DNA from: Spiroplasma chrysopicola DF-1
GTDB taxonomy: Bacteria; Bacillota_I; Bacilli_A; Mycoplasmatales; Mycoplasmataceae
Direction: 5' to 3'
Assembly (NCBI RefSeq): GCF_000400935.1
Contig: NC_021280.1
Span: 310,001 to 374,000 of the forward strand
DNA: 64,000 bases
Part shown: positions 31,007-41,534 of the stretch, piece after piece
How the letters are laid out: each line of letters begins with the position of its first letter
How positions within the stretch are numbered: position 1 is the stretch's first letter
Translations under genes and position numbers: made by a program
Notes under the pieces: generated by a model
The model's database searches: none
What the model was told of the DNA's origin: nothing
Seen by the model: only the letters and a program-made list of their open reading frames with translations

Positions 31007-32851
31007 ATGTTATTTAATTTCTTATCATCACCTCTAGATCCTAGCACAATTACTCCTGAGAATACCCCGCATAATATTTTGGCCAATTATGGTTGAGTTC
31101 ATATGTATGCACTCTTTATGACATTAGGGATGATCGCAGCCATTTTGGTCAGCTACTTCCGTTTGAAACGTCGTCACATTCCAATTGAACCATTAATTTG
31201 GTCAGTTTTCTTAATTATTCCCGCTTCACTATTTGGTGCTAGTTTTTTTGGAAAAGTTAACACTTTTGTTGATGATCCGTGAATATCATCGCGAGGGGCA
31301 ATTCCATTTTTCTCATTATTCGCCTTCTGAGAAGCCGGGATGAGTATTCATGGGGGAGTTTTATTTGGCGCAATTGTGGGACTAACAATTTTTGGTGTTG
31401 TTGGTCGTTCATCGCATGTTTCATTATGAGTTTATGCTGATTGTATTATTCCTAACATTTTACTAGGACAAATTATTGGTCGTTGAGGAAACTTTTTTAA
31501 CCATGAATTATTAGGAAACGTCACAACCTATGATGCCTTATCCTGATTGCCAGCCTTTATTCGCGATAATGCTTGAGCTTGAGATGGAATGCACCCTGAA
31601 ACAGTTATAAATGCCTTAGGACAACAAGAAATTGTTTATCGTCAACCAATCTTTTTATATGAATCATTTTTTAATTTCATTTTATGAGTAGTTATTACTT
31701 TTATTGTTCCAAACTTTGGGCAATGATGTTCAAAAAAACCATGAAAAAAAGATCCAAAACAATATCCATTTGATTTAAAATATTCGATGCAACACTTTTT
31801 CCATCGCAAAGATGATCTAACAAAAATGACTTGATCACAAGCTTGAAATAAGGCTTATTTTAAAAATCATCCTAACCAAGCACAATTGGAAACAATTGAA
31901 CCAGTTAATGTTAAAACTGGTAAATGTAAAGTTAAAAATAAGTTTACTCATTGATGAGCAAATGGTTCACAACAATTAACAAAATTAAATAATCCCGAAG
32001 GTTATACTATTACTCGTTCAGGGGTCCAAACCGGATTTTATTTTCTGGGCTGAAATATTATTCGTTTTATTTTAGAAACCCAACGCGAAAATGAGTCGGA
32101 GTTATTTATTAAAAATAATCGTGTTGCTGATTACACTGTCTTACTATTAATTGCTTTTGCGGGCTTACTAATTATTTTATTTGCCCAGCTTGTTGCCCCG
32201 TATCACTATCGTAAAAACGGCTTTTTATATGAAAAAGAATATGTTAATTATCAAACGCTTAATAATTGACATTTCAAAAGATATTTAGAACAAAACCTTA
32301 TTTTGGGTGAAGAAAATTATTATGATACTTTACCGTTAGCAATCAAAAAATATGTAATGCAATATTTAGGCTATTCATCCCAACAATTTGATAAATACTT
32401 TATTTTTGAAAATTTCCTAGCAAATGATGTTCCTAAAGTAGAGGTAGTTAATTTTAGTTTTAAAATTAAAGCAATTAATAACCGTGAAAACTACTTCACT
32501 GATGAAATTGTTGTTGTAATTGACCATAAGTTAGATTTAACCCCAATTTTTAATCGAAAAAAAATTGTTGTTAACCAGCAAAAAAATAATAAAGTTTCAA
32601 AAGCAGAAATTATTAAGGCGATGAGAACAATTTTAACAGATCAAACGGTTAAGGGGAAAATTGAAACGTATTGACGTAAAATTTATCCGCAGTTAAATTC
32701 AGCCAAAACAAATGTTTTAACGATTCCGTTAGAACAATTGTTAAACTTTGATGAGTTAACTATTGCTAATAACAACCTTGAAATTTCTAAATTTAAGGTT
32801 AAAGAAACTGAATGCTATTACATTGAGAAAAAAATAACCTTCAAAATCTAG
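31007..32851 (+). CDS. lgt: prolipoprotein diacylglyceryl transferase, enlarged
   Basis: 614 residues against about 270-300 usual. Transfers diacylglycerol from phosphatidylglycerol to the lipobox Cys of lipoproteins. The core is recognisable: M-S-I-H-G-G, the signature G-R-W-G-N-F-F-N-H-E (158-167), R-Q-P-I-F-L-Y-E-S from residue 212 and, after a gap, R-S-G-V-Q-T-G-F-Y-F (from 337) leading to the last helices. Roughly 100 hydrophilic residues (about 236-336, Lys/Trp-rich) are inserted between core helices, and about 215 mostly charged residues follow the last helix near 390. The frame is unbroken apart from many TGA Trp codons, so this is not two fused genes by error. Mollicute Lgt proteins are often long, but this is extreme. 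Confidence 0.9.
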
Positions 32852-32935
32852 CTTAATTGAAAAAAGATATTCCGAACTGGGTTTACCTTTTTTTATTTTC
32901 TAGTAAAATAATAGTATAGGAAAGAGGTGTAAAAA

Positions 32936-33463
32936 ATGGTAGCAACAGATAGTGTAAAAGATTTACAAGCATTTTTAACTGAACATGCAAAAATGCAATT
33001 ATTTTGTTATAACTTAAGTAGCAACGCAGATCACCTAGGATTCCCTGGTTTTAGCCATTATTTCCAAGTGCAGGGTCAAGATGAGGTATTACATCAACGT
33101 CGAATTATGAATTTCATGATGCAATCAGATGTTCATTTTCAATTAGATAGCCTTACGCTTCCTGAATACAAAAAATATAATAACCTCAAAGAAATTGTTG
33201 AAGCATACAAAGAAAAAAGAACTTATTTTGCTGAATTAACGAATAAATTAGCAAAAGAAGCATCAACTCGTAATGATTTAACAACAACAAAATTCTATGA
33301 TTGATTTATTATTGATTTTTCGGAAGAATTAGGAGAAATTAAAGACTTATTGGATTGAATTGCAATGTCAAATGGTGACTATTATGACCTTGATAAAAAA
33401 GTATTAAAACGTGAAGAGCCAAATACGTTATTAGTAATTGAACCATTTAGTCCTCATAAATAA
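32936..33463 (+). CDS. ferritin-like iron-storage protein
   Basis: 175 residues, predicted four-helix bundle. H-L-G-F-P-G-F-S-H-Y-F...Q-D-E-V-L-H aligns without gaps with the ferritin helix A-B segment (DKGFxGAxxFxxxxAxEExxH), keeping the ExxH iron ligands; W-F-I-I-D-F-S-E-E-L-G-E matches the later helix with ligand Glu. The first ligand position (E of ELY) seems to hold His, with Glu one residue earlier. The C-terminal 25 residues are longer than usual. RBS AAAGAGGTG. Alone between lgt and rny. Confidence 0.78.
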
Positions 33464-33480
33464 ACCATCATCGTGTAATT

Positions 33481-33520
33481 AAACCTTATAATGACAATAG
33501 TGTTATTATAAGTTTTTTTT
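33481..33520 (+). terminator. rho-independent terminator after the ferritin-like gene
   Basis: Arms AAAC-c-TTATAAT / ATTATAAGTTT with one bulged C and followed by eight T, 18 bases after the stop. Confidence 0.75.
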
Positions 33521-33679
33521 GCAAAATTTTAGAAAATTATCATCAAGATGCGATTATCCCTAGTATTTTCGGTCAAAAAATAGTATAGTATTAGTAAAGA
33601 AAAAGGATTAAAAATTAAGTTTTGGCAACATATTTAATTACTTCTGTTCGTCAAACATGGAGAGAGGAAAGTCACAACA

Positions 33680-35209
33680 ATGGCAGCATACCAATGAATA
33701 ATAATAGTTATCACAGCCGGTTTAAGTGGCTTAGTGCTAGGATATATTATTGAAAAATATCTACGTTTTCGTTTAAAACAAAAAATAAAACAAAAAGTAT
33801 TAGAAGCTGAGCAGACGGCAAAAAAAATAATTAATGTTGCAAAGGCTGAAGGAAAAGTTGAAGCAGCCTTAATTCGCCAAGAAGCTAAAGATGAAACTGA
33901 TCGGAAACGAATTGAGTTTTTAGAACGTGAAAGATTCTCAGCAGAACGTGAACAATTATTTCATGAACGTGAGGAAGGGCTAAATAAAAAAGAACAAGGT
34001 TTTTTCCGCAAACAAAATGAATTAGAAACAACAACAAAATATTATAAAGAATTAGTTGAAGAAAGTATTACATTATTAGAAAAAGTGTCGGGCTATTCTC
34101 GGGATGAGGCTAAAGAAATTTTATTTAAAGAAATTGGCGATAAATATCAATTAGAAATTGGAGCCTTTTTAAAAAATGCTGAAACAGTCGCTAAACTAAC
34201 AGCAAAAAATAAAGCAATTGATATTATTACAATAGCAATTGAACGTTATGCAACTGATACTGTTATTGAAAAAACAACAGCTGTTTTAGAATTAGAAGAT
34301 GATAATATGAAAGGACGCATTATTGGGAAAGATGGCCGTAATATTAAAACATTTGAATTAGCAACGGGGGTTGATTTAATAATTGATGACACGCCAAATC
34401 AAGTCCAATTATCGTCATTCAATCCAATCCGTCGTGAAATTGCCCGCCGGGCACTAGAAAAATTAGTCCTTGATGGTCGAATTCAACCAAACCGGATTGA
34501 AGAAGTTGTTAAAAGCGAACAAAATGATTTTGATGTATTAATTTTAGATGTTGGTCGTCAAACGGTTGAAGAATTAGGAATTACTAACATTGATCTTAGC
34601 ATAATTCAACATTTAGGAATGTTAAAATTCCGAACAAGTTATGGGCAAAATGTTTTACTACATTCAATTGAAGTGGCAAAATTAGCCGGGATTATGGCTA
34701 GTGAATTAGGATTAGAACCAAGTATTGCTATTCGTGCCGGTTTACTGCATGATATTGGTAAAGCAATTGATTTTGAAAATGAAGGTAGTCATGTAACATT
34801 AGGAGTTAAATTAGCAACAAAATGTAATGAGAGTGATATTATTATTAATGCAATTCATTCTCATCATGGTGAAATTCCTCCAACAAACCCATATTCAGTG
34901 TTAGTTTCAGCCGCTGATACAATTTCAGCCGCTCGACCAGGAAGTCGCAATAATACATTAGAAAATTATATTACTAGAATGAAAGAATTAGAAACAATTT
35001 GTGAAAGTATTCCTGGTGTTGATCATGCTTATGTTGTTCAAGCTGGTCGTCAAATTCGTGTTATCGTTAATCCAGTTCAAAAAACAGATGAAGAAACCCA
35101 CAAATTAGCCTATGATATTCGGGAAAAAATTAAGGCCAATAAATCAGTTCCTGGTGATATTGTCATCACGATTATCCGAGAATTACGAATTACCGAAACA
35201 ATTATTTAA
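33680..35209 (+). CDS. rny: ribonuclease Y
   Basis: 509 residues. Membrane-anchored endonuclease that starts mRNA decay. Order of domains: an N-terminal membrane helix (about 5-24), a long charged coiled coil (about 25-150), a KH domain with G-R-I-I-G-K-D-G-R-N (near 210-220), and an HD domain with L-L-H-D-I-G-K-A (near 354-361). Full normal length. The start ATG follows GAGAGGAAAGTCACAACA. About 160 bases of leader after the upstream terminator contain TATAGT as a weak -10. With RNase J it makes up the RNA-decay set of this window. Confidence 0.95.
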
Positions 35210-35214
35210 AAAAG

Positions 35215-35244
35215 AAAAATCAGGTTTTTAGGCTTGATTTTTTT
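35215..35244 (+). terminator. rho-independent terminator after rny
   Basis: Arms AAAAATCA / TGATTTTT with a 12-base loop and T-run; it runs straight into the next promoter's TGTTATAAT. Confidence 0.7.
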
Positions 35245-35252
35245 GTTATAAT
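35244..35252 (+). promoter_or_regulatory. extended -10 promoter element
   Basis: TGTTATAAT, 77 bases before the GTG of the small membrane protein. Confidence 0.55.
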
Positions 35253-35328
35253 AAAAATATATAAGGCTATTGTTAAAACAATAAAATTATATCGTTATTT
35301 TACACAAGAATAGAAGGAGGTAAATTTA

Positions 35329-35598
35329 GTGCGCCAAGTATCTTACGGGTTAATGATTGCCGGAACAGTTTTAACATCTGTTTTTATTTTGCCATTAGCA
35401 TGAATGATTCCATTAACAGTATTAACAAAAAAACAACTTAATAATCCAAAAGGATCAGTTGGGTTAGGTGTTTGTTGTATTCTTTTTGGTTTTATGTTTG
35501 GTATAGTTGCCGGAATTTTATTACTAATTACAGATGAAAGTATTAAAGTTGAAGAAGGACCAATCATCAATTCACCCCAACCAAATATTAGTAACTAA
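35329..35598 (+). CDS. small two-helix membrane protein
   Basis: 89 residues from a GTG with an ideal AGAAGGAGGT site. Two hydrophobic helices (about 7-30 and 45-68) joined by a short basic loop (LTKKQLNNPKG), and an acidic, Pro/Asn-containing C-tail. Small DUF4064-like or TM2-like proteins look like this, but I see no diagnostic motif. One TGA is Trp. Transcribed alone. Confidence 0.65.
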
Positions 35599-35643
35599 AC
35601 AGATAGTTATTAATTTGTAACAACATAATATCAAACAAACTAT

Positions 35644-35684
35644 AACTTATTAATTATTAAATTATAAGTTTTTTTTTTTTTTTT
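35644..35684 (+). terminator. rho-independent terminator with 16-base T run
   Basis: Imperfect arms AACTTAT-TAAT / ATTATAAGTT with a bulge, then 16 consecutive T (35669-35684). Confidence 0.6.
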
Positions 35685-35738
35685 GCGATAATTCCTTTAA
35701 TTTTCATCTTGATTAGATGTTATTTTTTAATTTTTGGG

Positions 35739-35744
35739 TATAAT
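35739..35744 (+). promoter_or_regulatory. probable -10 box for ffh
   Basis: TATAAT preceded by GGG, 38 bases before the ffh start. Confidence 0.5.
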
Positions 35745-35782
35745 TAACAAAGATTAAAAAATAACGAAGGAGGAAAATAACG

Positions 35783-37132
35783 ATGATTGGAGATTTTTTA
35801 GCTAATCGCTTGAAAAAGTCAATTGAAAAGAATTTAAAAAAATCAACTTTAACTGATGAAACAGTGCAAGAAACGTTGCGTGAAATTCGGTTGGCTTTAC
35901 TAGAAGCCGATGTAAATAATGCTGTAGTTAAAGATTTTATTAAAGCAGTTGAAGCAAAAGCAAAAGGAGAATACATTAATGACGGTTTGAATGCTTCACA
36001 AATGATGATTAAAATTGTTCATGAAGAATTAATTAACATTTTTGGTAAAACAGCTTATGAATTAAATCTTTTGGCAAAACCAGCTGTTATTATGATGGTT
36101 GGATTACAAGGGAGTGGGAAAACAACCACAACTGGGAAAATTGCTAAATTAATTGAAAAAAAATATCATAAAAAACCGTTATTAGTAGCTTGTGATATTT
36201 ATCGCCCTGCCGCAATTGATCAGTTAAAAACAATTGGGCAAAATTTAGGAGTTGAAGTTTTTGAACGGGGAACACAAAATCCAGTTTTAACAGCTCAACA
36301 AGCTGTTGAATATGCGAAAGAACATAAACATGATGTTGTATTATTAGATACTGCTGGTCGTTTACATATTGATGAAAATTTAATGCAAGAACTAAAAGAG
36401 ATTAAAAATAATGTTTCACCAAGTGAAATTTTAATTGTTGTTGATGGAATGACTGGGCAAGATATTATTAATGTTGCTAGTGAGTTTAATGACTTATTAA
36501 AATTAACAGGAGTAGTAGTAACAAAGTTAGATGGAGATGCTCGTGGGGGAGCAGCTTTATCAATTACGCATTTAACAAAATTACCAATTAGCTTTATTGG
36601 GACCGGAGAAGGAATGAGTAACTTACAAATTTTTTATCCCGACCGAATGGCGGACAGAATTTTGGGGATGGGAGATGTCCAAACCTTATTTGAAAAAGCA
36701 AAAGATGTGATTGATGAACGGGACATGAAAAAAACCATGAACCGAATGATGATGGGACAATTTGATTTACAAGACTTGTTAAATCAGATGCGCCAAATTT
36801 CAAAAATGGGAAAAATGGGGGGATTAATGAAGTTAATTCCTGGAATGCCAAAAGTTAGTGATGAAAAAATTGCTGATGCTGAACGTAAGTTAAAAGTAAC
36901 CGAGGTCTTATTATCATCAATGACAATCAAGGAGCGTCGTGAACCACGGCTATTAAAACATTTATCACGCAAAAACCGGATTATTAAAGGTTCTGGTCGT
37001 AGTGAAAAAGAATATAATGAATTAATTAATCAATTTGAAAAAACAAAAAAACAAGTTGATGAAATTGCTCGTCAAATTAAATCAGGGCGTATGCCAAATA
37101 TCCCAGGAATGGGTGGCTTAGGCTTTAATTAA
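35783..37132 (+). CDS. ffh: signal recognition particle protein Ffh
   Basis: 449 residues. N-terminal helical bundle, then the SRP GTPase: G1 G-L-Q-G-S-G-K-T-T-T near residue 108, C-D-I-Y-R-P-A-A, D-T-A-G-R and T-K-L-D-G-D-A-R-G-G. The C-terminal M domain is Met-rich (MMMGQFDLQDLLNQM) and has the G-S-G-R-S RNA-binding site. Binds 4.5S RNA and delivers signal-bearing ribosomes to FtsY. TATAAT at 35739-35744 with AAGGAGGA before the start. Monocistronic. Confidence 0.97.
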   Translation: MIGDFLANRLKKSIEKNLKKSTLTDETVQETLREIRLALLEADVNNAVVKDFIKAVEAKAKGEYINDGLNASQMMIKIVHEELINIFGKTAYELNLLAKPAVIMMVGLQGSGKTTTTGKIAKLIEKKYHKKPLLVACDIYRPAAIDQLKTIGQNLGVEVFERGTQNPVLTAQQAVEYAKEHKHDVVLLDTAGRLHIDENLMQELKEIKNNVSPSEILIVVDGMTGQDIINVASEFNDLLKLTGVVVTKLDGDARGGAALSITHLTKLPISFIGTGEGMSNLQIFYPDRMADRILGMGDVQTLFEKAKDVIDERDMKKTMNRMMMGQFDLQDLLNQMRQISKMGKMGGLMKLIPGMPKVSDEKIADAERKLKVTEVLLSSMTIKERREPRLLKHLSRKNRIIKGSGRSEKEYNELINQFEKTKKQVDEIARQIKSGRMPNIPGMGGLGFN

Positions 37133-37141
37133 ACAATAATA

Positions 37142-37197
37142 AGAACATTTAAGATATCGGATTCATTAGGATATTATAATTAAATGTTCTTTTTTTA
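37142..37197 (+). terminator. rho-independent terminator after ffh
   Basis: Outer arms AGAACATTTA / TAAATGTTCT followed by seven T; the 29-base loop can form an inner stem (GATATC / GATAT). Confidence 0.78.
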
Positions 37198-37238
37198 AAT
37201 ATTTTATTTTTTTACTTTAATTATTGTCGTAAACAATT

Positions 37239-37244
37239 TATAAT
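37239..37244 (+). promoter_or_regulatory. probable -10 box for the pyrH operon
   Basis: TATAAT 42 bases before the pyrH start; no clear -35. Confidence 0.4.
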
Positions 37245-37286
37245 AAGATATGATAATTGAGAAAATTGAAAAGAGGATATTAAATA

Positions 37287-38012
37287 ATGGGATTGAAATA
37301 TAAGCGCGTTTTATTAAAAATTTCCGGGGAAGCCCTAGGAACAGAAGATAATATTTATGATTCACAAAAAATTCATGATATTGCCAAACAAATTGTTAAA
37401 TTGCAAGAAGAAGGATTACAAATTGCGATTGTTGTTGGTGGAGGAAATATCTGACGAGGTAATCAAGCGGATACGATTAACATGAATCCAATTAGCGCCG
37501 ATTATATGGGGATGTTAGCAACAGTAATGAATGCTTTAGCCTTAGAAGCAGTTTTAAAGAATGAAGGAAGTGTGCATGTTGTTGTTACTTCAAAAGTGCA
37601 AGTTCCCGAAGTGGCATCACCATATTTATTTAAAAAAGCAAAAGCATGATTAGAAAAAGGAGCAATTGTTATTTTAGCAGGGGGAACAGGTCAACCAAAA
37701 TTTACAACTGATACAGCCGCTACAATTCGGGCAATTGAACTTGAAGCTGATGTCCTATTAATGGCTAAAAATGGTGTTGATGGAATCTATGATAAAGATC
37801 CAAAACAAAATAAAGATGCTGTTCGTTTTGAACAGATTAGTTTAAGGGACTTACAACAAAAAAACTTAAAAGTAATGGACTTAACTGCATCAAGTTTAGC
37901 AATGGAAGATAATGTTGATATTGTTGTCTTTGATATTAATGATGCAAATAATATTTATAAAGCTGCCCATGGGGAAGCTCGCGCAACAATCGTAACAGGA
38001 GGAGAAAAATAA
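37287..38012 (+). CDS. pyrH: uridylate (UMP) kinase
   Basis: 241 residues, amino-acid-kinase fold. Phosphorylates UMP. Markers: L-K-I-S-G-E-A-L near residues 10-17, V-V-G-G-G-N-I-W-R-G (TGA-encoded Trp), D-Y-M-G-M-L-A-T-V-M-N-A-L-A and A-K-N-G-V-D-G-I-Y-D-K-D-P. Its stop shares one base with the frr start (TAATG). pyrH-frr-uppS-cdsA-dxr-rseP is the Bacillus-type order. Confidence 0.96.
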
Positions 38013-38560
38013 TGGCTGATAAAATTATTGAGCAAACAAAAATTAAAATGGATAAGGTAATTACTGCCTTAGAAAATGAACTAGTTAAAATTCGTACTGG
38101 ACGTGCTAATCCAAATATGTTATCACATATTGCTGTTGATTATTATGGCACAATGACTCCAATTACGCAAATGGCAAATATTATTGTGCCTGAAGCGCGC
38201 CAATTGGTAATTAAACCCTATGATCGTTCAATTATTGCAACTATTGTTGGGGCAATTAATAAATCTGATTTAGGAATATCACCAATGGCGGAAGGAGATT
38301 TAATTCGATTAAATATTCCGGCTTTAACTGAAGAACGTCGTAAAATGTTAGTAAAAGAGATGTGAAAAGAAGTTGAAGGTTTTAAAGTGGCGATTCGTAA
38401 TGAACGTCGTGATGCTAATGATGCCATTAAAAAAGATGGGGCTGGAACAGAAGATGATAAAAAATATTATGAAGGGGAAATTCAAAAATTAACTGATAAA
38501 TATATTAAGTTAATTGATGAAAAAGCCGTTTCAAAAGAAAAAGAACTAATGGAAGTATAA
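38012..38560 (+). CDS. frr: ribosome recycling factor
   Basis: 182 residues. Splits post-termination ribosomes with EF-G. Typical segments: K-I-R-T-G-R-A-N-P (near 28-36), P-L/I-T-Q-M-A-N-I, and L-T-E-E-R-R-K near 110, with a TGA-encoded Trp after KEM. Translationally coupled to pyrH by a one-base overlap. Confidence 0.96.
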
Positions 38561-38572
38561 TCTTCCATTTTT
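38548..38572 (+). terminator. hairpin between frr and uppS (possible internal terminator)
   Basis: Arms AATGGAAG / CTTCCATT with a 6-base loop (TATAAT) followed by a short T run. It includes the frr stop codon and sits 22 bases before uppS, so it may lower or tune read-through to the lipid genes. Confidence 0.5.
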
Positions 38573-38593
38573 CATCTTTTAGGAGGAGAAAAA

Positions 38594-39298
38594 ATGATGA
38601 GTGTAAAAGGACCACAACATGTTGCAATTATTTTAGATGGTAATGGCCGATGAGCGACAGCCCAAGGGTTACCACGCACTGATGGCCATGAACAAGGGGC
38701 TAAGCAAATTAAAACAATTGCCTTGGCAGCTAGCAAAATGGGAATTAAATATTTAACAATTTATTGTTTTTCAACGGAAAATTGAAATCGTTCAGTTGGT
38801 GAAGTTAATTATTTAATGAACATGCCTCAGCGCTTACTACAAAATAAACAAATTAATGATTTTAATAATGAACAAATTCGAATTAATCATATTGGCCGAA
38901 CAACAAAAATGCCAGCTAAAACGCTTGAAATTTTGCAAGATAGTTTAGCAAAAACAAAAGATAATAAAGGAATGATTTTAACATTTGCCTTTGATTATGG
39001 GGCAGTCGAAGAAATGTTATCTGCCATTAATAATATTATTGCTGAAAAAATTCCAGTCGTTGATGAAACAATTTTAGCGAACCATTTATACACAAAGGAT
39101 TTACCGCTTGTTGATTTATTGATTCGACCAGGGGGAGAAAAACGGTTAAGTAATTTCTTATTATTTCAGAGTAGATATGCTGAATTATATTTCTCAGATA
39201 AATATTGACCAGAATTTGATGAAAAATGTTTACTAGCGGCAATTATGGATTATAATAATAGAAATAGAAGATTTGGGGGAATCACAGATAATGAGTAA
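38594..39298 (+). CDS. uppS: isoprenyl (undecaprenyl-type) diphosphate synthase
   Basis: 234 residues, cis-prenyltransferase family. Condenses isopentenyl diphosphate units onto farnesyl diphosphate. Motifs: I-L-D-G-N-G-R-W-A (catalytic Asp), G-H-x-x-G-A, S-T-E-N-W-N-R, and R-P-G-G-E-K-R-L-S-N-F-L near the end. Start ATG 38594 (7 bases after AGGAGG) rather than the ATG at 38597. Without a cell wall its lipid product may serve another glycan or tRNA/lipid need. Overlaps cdsA by 8 bases. Confidence 0.94.
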
Positions 39299-40355
39299 TG
39301 CAAACGTAAATGTACAAAATTCAACATCACCAAATACGGAAAATGTTGGAAAAGTTGCTAAGACAAAGTACAACGAAAAAGGGATATTTCAAAAAAAATA
39401 TCAACAACGTTATTTAACTTTTGTTGTTTTAATTGTTTTATTATTTTTCTATCTTTTCACTGGTGCAGTGGCAACCCAATGAGCAGATTTACCAAATATT
39501 GCCATTGCTGACTATGTCTTTATTGGTGCTAACATTGTTATTTTGGGGCTTGCTAATTTTGAAATTTTAAAGTTAGTTGGAGGTACAAAATGACCAATTT
39601 ATGTTCAAATTATTACCTATATTTTAATTATTTTCTTATTTTTATTTCCAGTTGAAAGTGTGGGTAATAGTTTATCACAACTTAACTTTTCTTTTTATAC
39701 TTTAATTAGCTGAGAATGATTACATAGTTGAGTAATTTTATTAGTTTATCTATTTGTTGTGTTAATCTACTTATGTTTAATTTTTGCGGCAAAAGAAATT
39801 TCTTTTGCAAAAATGTTTATTGTTTTTGCTTTTTCATTATATTTAACTTTTGCTCTTAAAGGAATGACCAAATTCATGCTAAATCCAAATTATGGATGAA
39901 GTAGTGTTGTTTGATTAGCATTGATTATTATTTTGACAGATACTTTTGCCTTTGTTGGGGGAATTAGTTATGGAAAACATAAATTAGCACCAAGTATTTC
40001 ACCAAATAAAACATGAGAAGGCTCAGTAACAGGGACAATTGCTGGAGCTGGAGCAGCAATTGCCTATGCTATTTTAATGTTTCAATTTGCTCCCGAACAG
40101 AATTGAGTTTTTAACTTTTTTTCAAATGATGATGCCCAAAATACAATGCGTTATGTAATTTATGTCTTATTAGGAATTATTTTATCAATCGTTTCACAAA
40201 TTGGGGATTTATCATTTTCATGAATTAAACGCCGTTATGGGATTAAAGACTTTAGTAATTTATTACCTGGCCATGGTGGGGTTCTTGATCGTCTTGACTC
40301 ATTTTCATTGGTCTTCTTTGTAATGTTTATTATTTCATCAATTGTTATGGCTTAA
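39291..40355 (+). CDS. cdsA: phosphatidate cytidylyltransferase
   Basis: 354 residues, about eight membrane helices. Makes CDP-diacylglycerol for phospholipid synthesis. The PROSITE-type signature is complete near the C-terminus: [12 protein letters not shown] then [13 protein letters not shown]. The first 45 residues are a hydrophilic Asn/Ser/Lys extension. GGGGGA lies 11 bases before ATG 39291, within uppS. Rich in TGA-encoded Trp. Confidence 0.94.
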
Positions 40356-40358
40356 CAA

Positions 40359-41519
40359 ATGCAAGAATTAATTTTATTAGGAGCTAGTGGTAATATTGGT
40401 GAACAAACTTTAAGATTACTACGAGAAAATCCAGGGTCTTTTAAGTTAATGGCGGTTGGTGTTGGTCAAAACCTTGAGGCGTTAAAAAAAATTCTTATTG
40501 AATTTTCAAGTATTGAATTTGTCATTATTCAACGGGAAGAAGAAGTTAGAACTTTAGCAACGCAGTTTCCTGAAATTACTTTTTTAACAGGGCAAGAGGG
40601 TTATCGCAAACTTTTTGACCATTTTCCTAATGCCTATGTGATTAATGCGATTAGTGGTTTTGCCGGATTATTTCCAACTTTAGCGGCTTTGGCAACAAAA
40701 AACCGCGTTTTATTATTGGCAAATAAGGAATCTTTAGTGATGGCGGGCCATCAGATTAATAATTTATTAGCCGTCAATAATGGAAAATTATATCCAATTG
40801 ACTCCGAACATTGTGCCATTTTCCAGTGTCTTGATCAAAATAATTCAATTAAACAAATTATTTTAACAGCATCTGGAGGAATGTTTGCCAATTTATCATT
40901 AGAACAATTAGAACAAATTGATGACCAACAAGCTTTTCAACATCCAAATTGAAAAATGGGGACAAAAATTACGATTGATTCTTCAACAATGATCAATAAA
41001 GCTTTTGAAGTAGTGGAAGCTTATCATTTATTTAAAACTGATCAAATTGTTACTGTTATTCATCCTGAATCAATCTTGCATTCGGCTGTCCAGTATAATG
41101 ACAATACAATTATTGGACAAATGTCTGTTCCTTCAATGCTCCAAATACTGAGTTATTTTCTTTTTTATCCAGTTCGGCAAAGTAATGCGCTATTCGAACC
41201 ACTTAATTTTGATAATTTACTAACCCTGTCTTTTCAAAAAGCCGATCAGCAAAGATGAAAAGCGTTACAATTAGCGCAAGAATGCTTAACTGAAAATAAT
41301 TCAAAAGCGGTTGCAATGGTTAGTGCCAATGAAACGTTACGCGAATTATTTATTAAAAAAGAATTACGTTTTTATCAAATTGTTAATTATGTTGAGTATT
41401 TTATGGCGCAAACTCCAAGGAAAAAACTTACTAATTATGAACAAATTAAAGAATTAAATGATAAGATTAGAACAATGATAGAAGCCTATTTTAAAAATAA
41501 GGCCCCGGGAAGTAATTAG
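40359..41519 (+). CDS. dxr: 1-deoxy-D-xylulose 5-phosphate reductoisomerase
   Basis: 386 residues. First committed step of the MEP isoprenoid pathway: DXP to MEP with NADPH. Seen: L-G-A-S-G-N-I-G-E-Q-T (NADPH binding), A-N-K-E-S-L-V, D-S-E-H-C-A-I-F-Q (metal site), A-S-G-G-M-F, and M-G-T-K-I-T-I-D-S-S-T-M-x-N-K with E-V-V-E-A-Y. Starts 3 bases after cdsA. ispH at 55120 gives the last step of the same pathway. Confidence 0.95.
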
Positions 41520-41534
41520 CAAAGGAGTTAAAAA

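Noticed and set aside
35669-35684. 16-T run as phase-variation tract
   Set aside because: It lies after a terminator-like stem and outside promoter and coding sequence.
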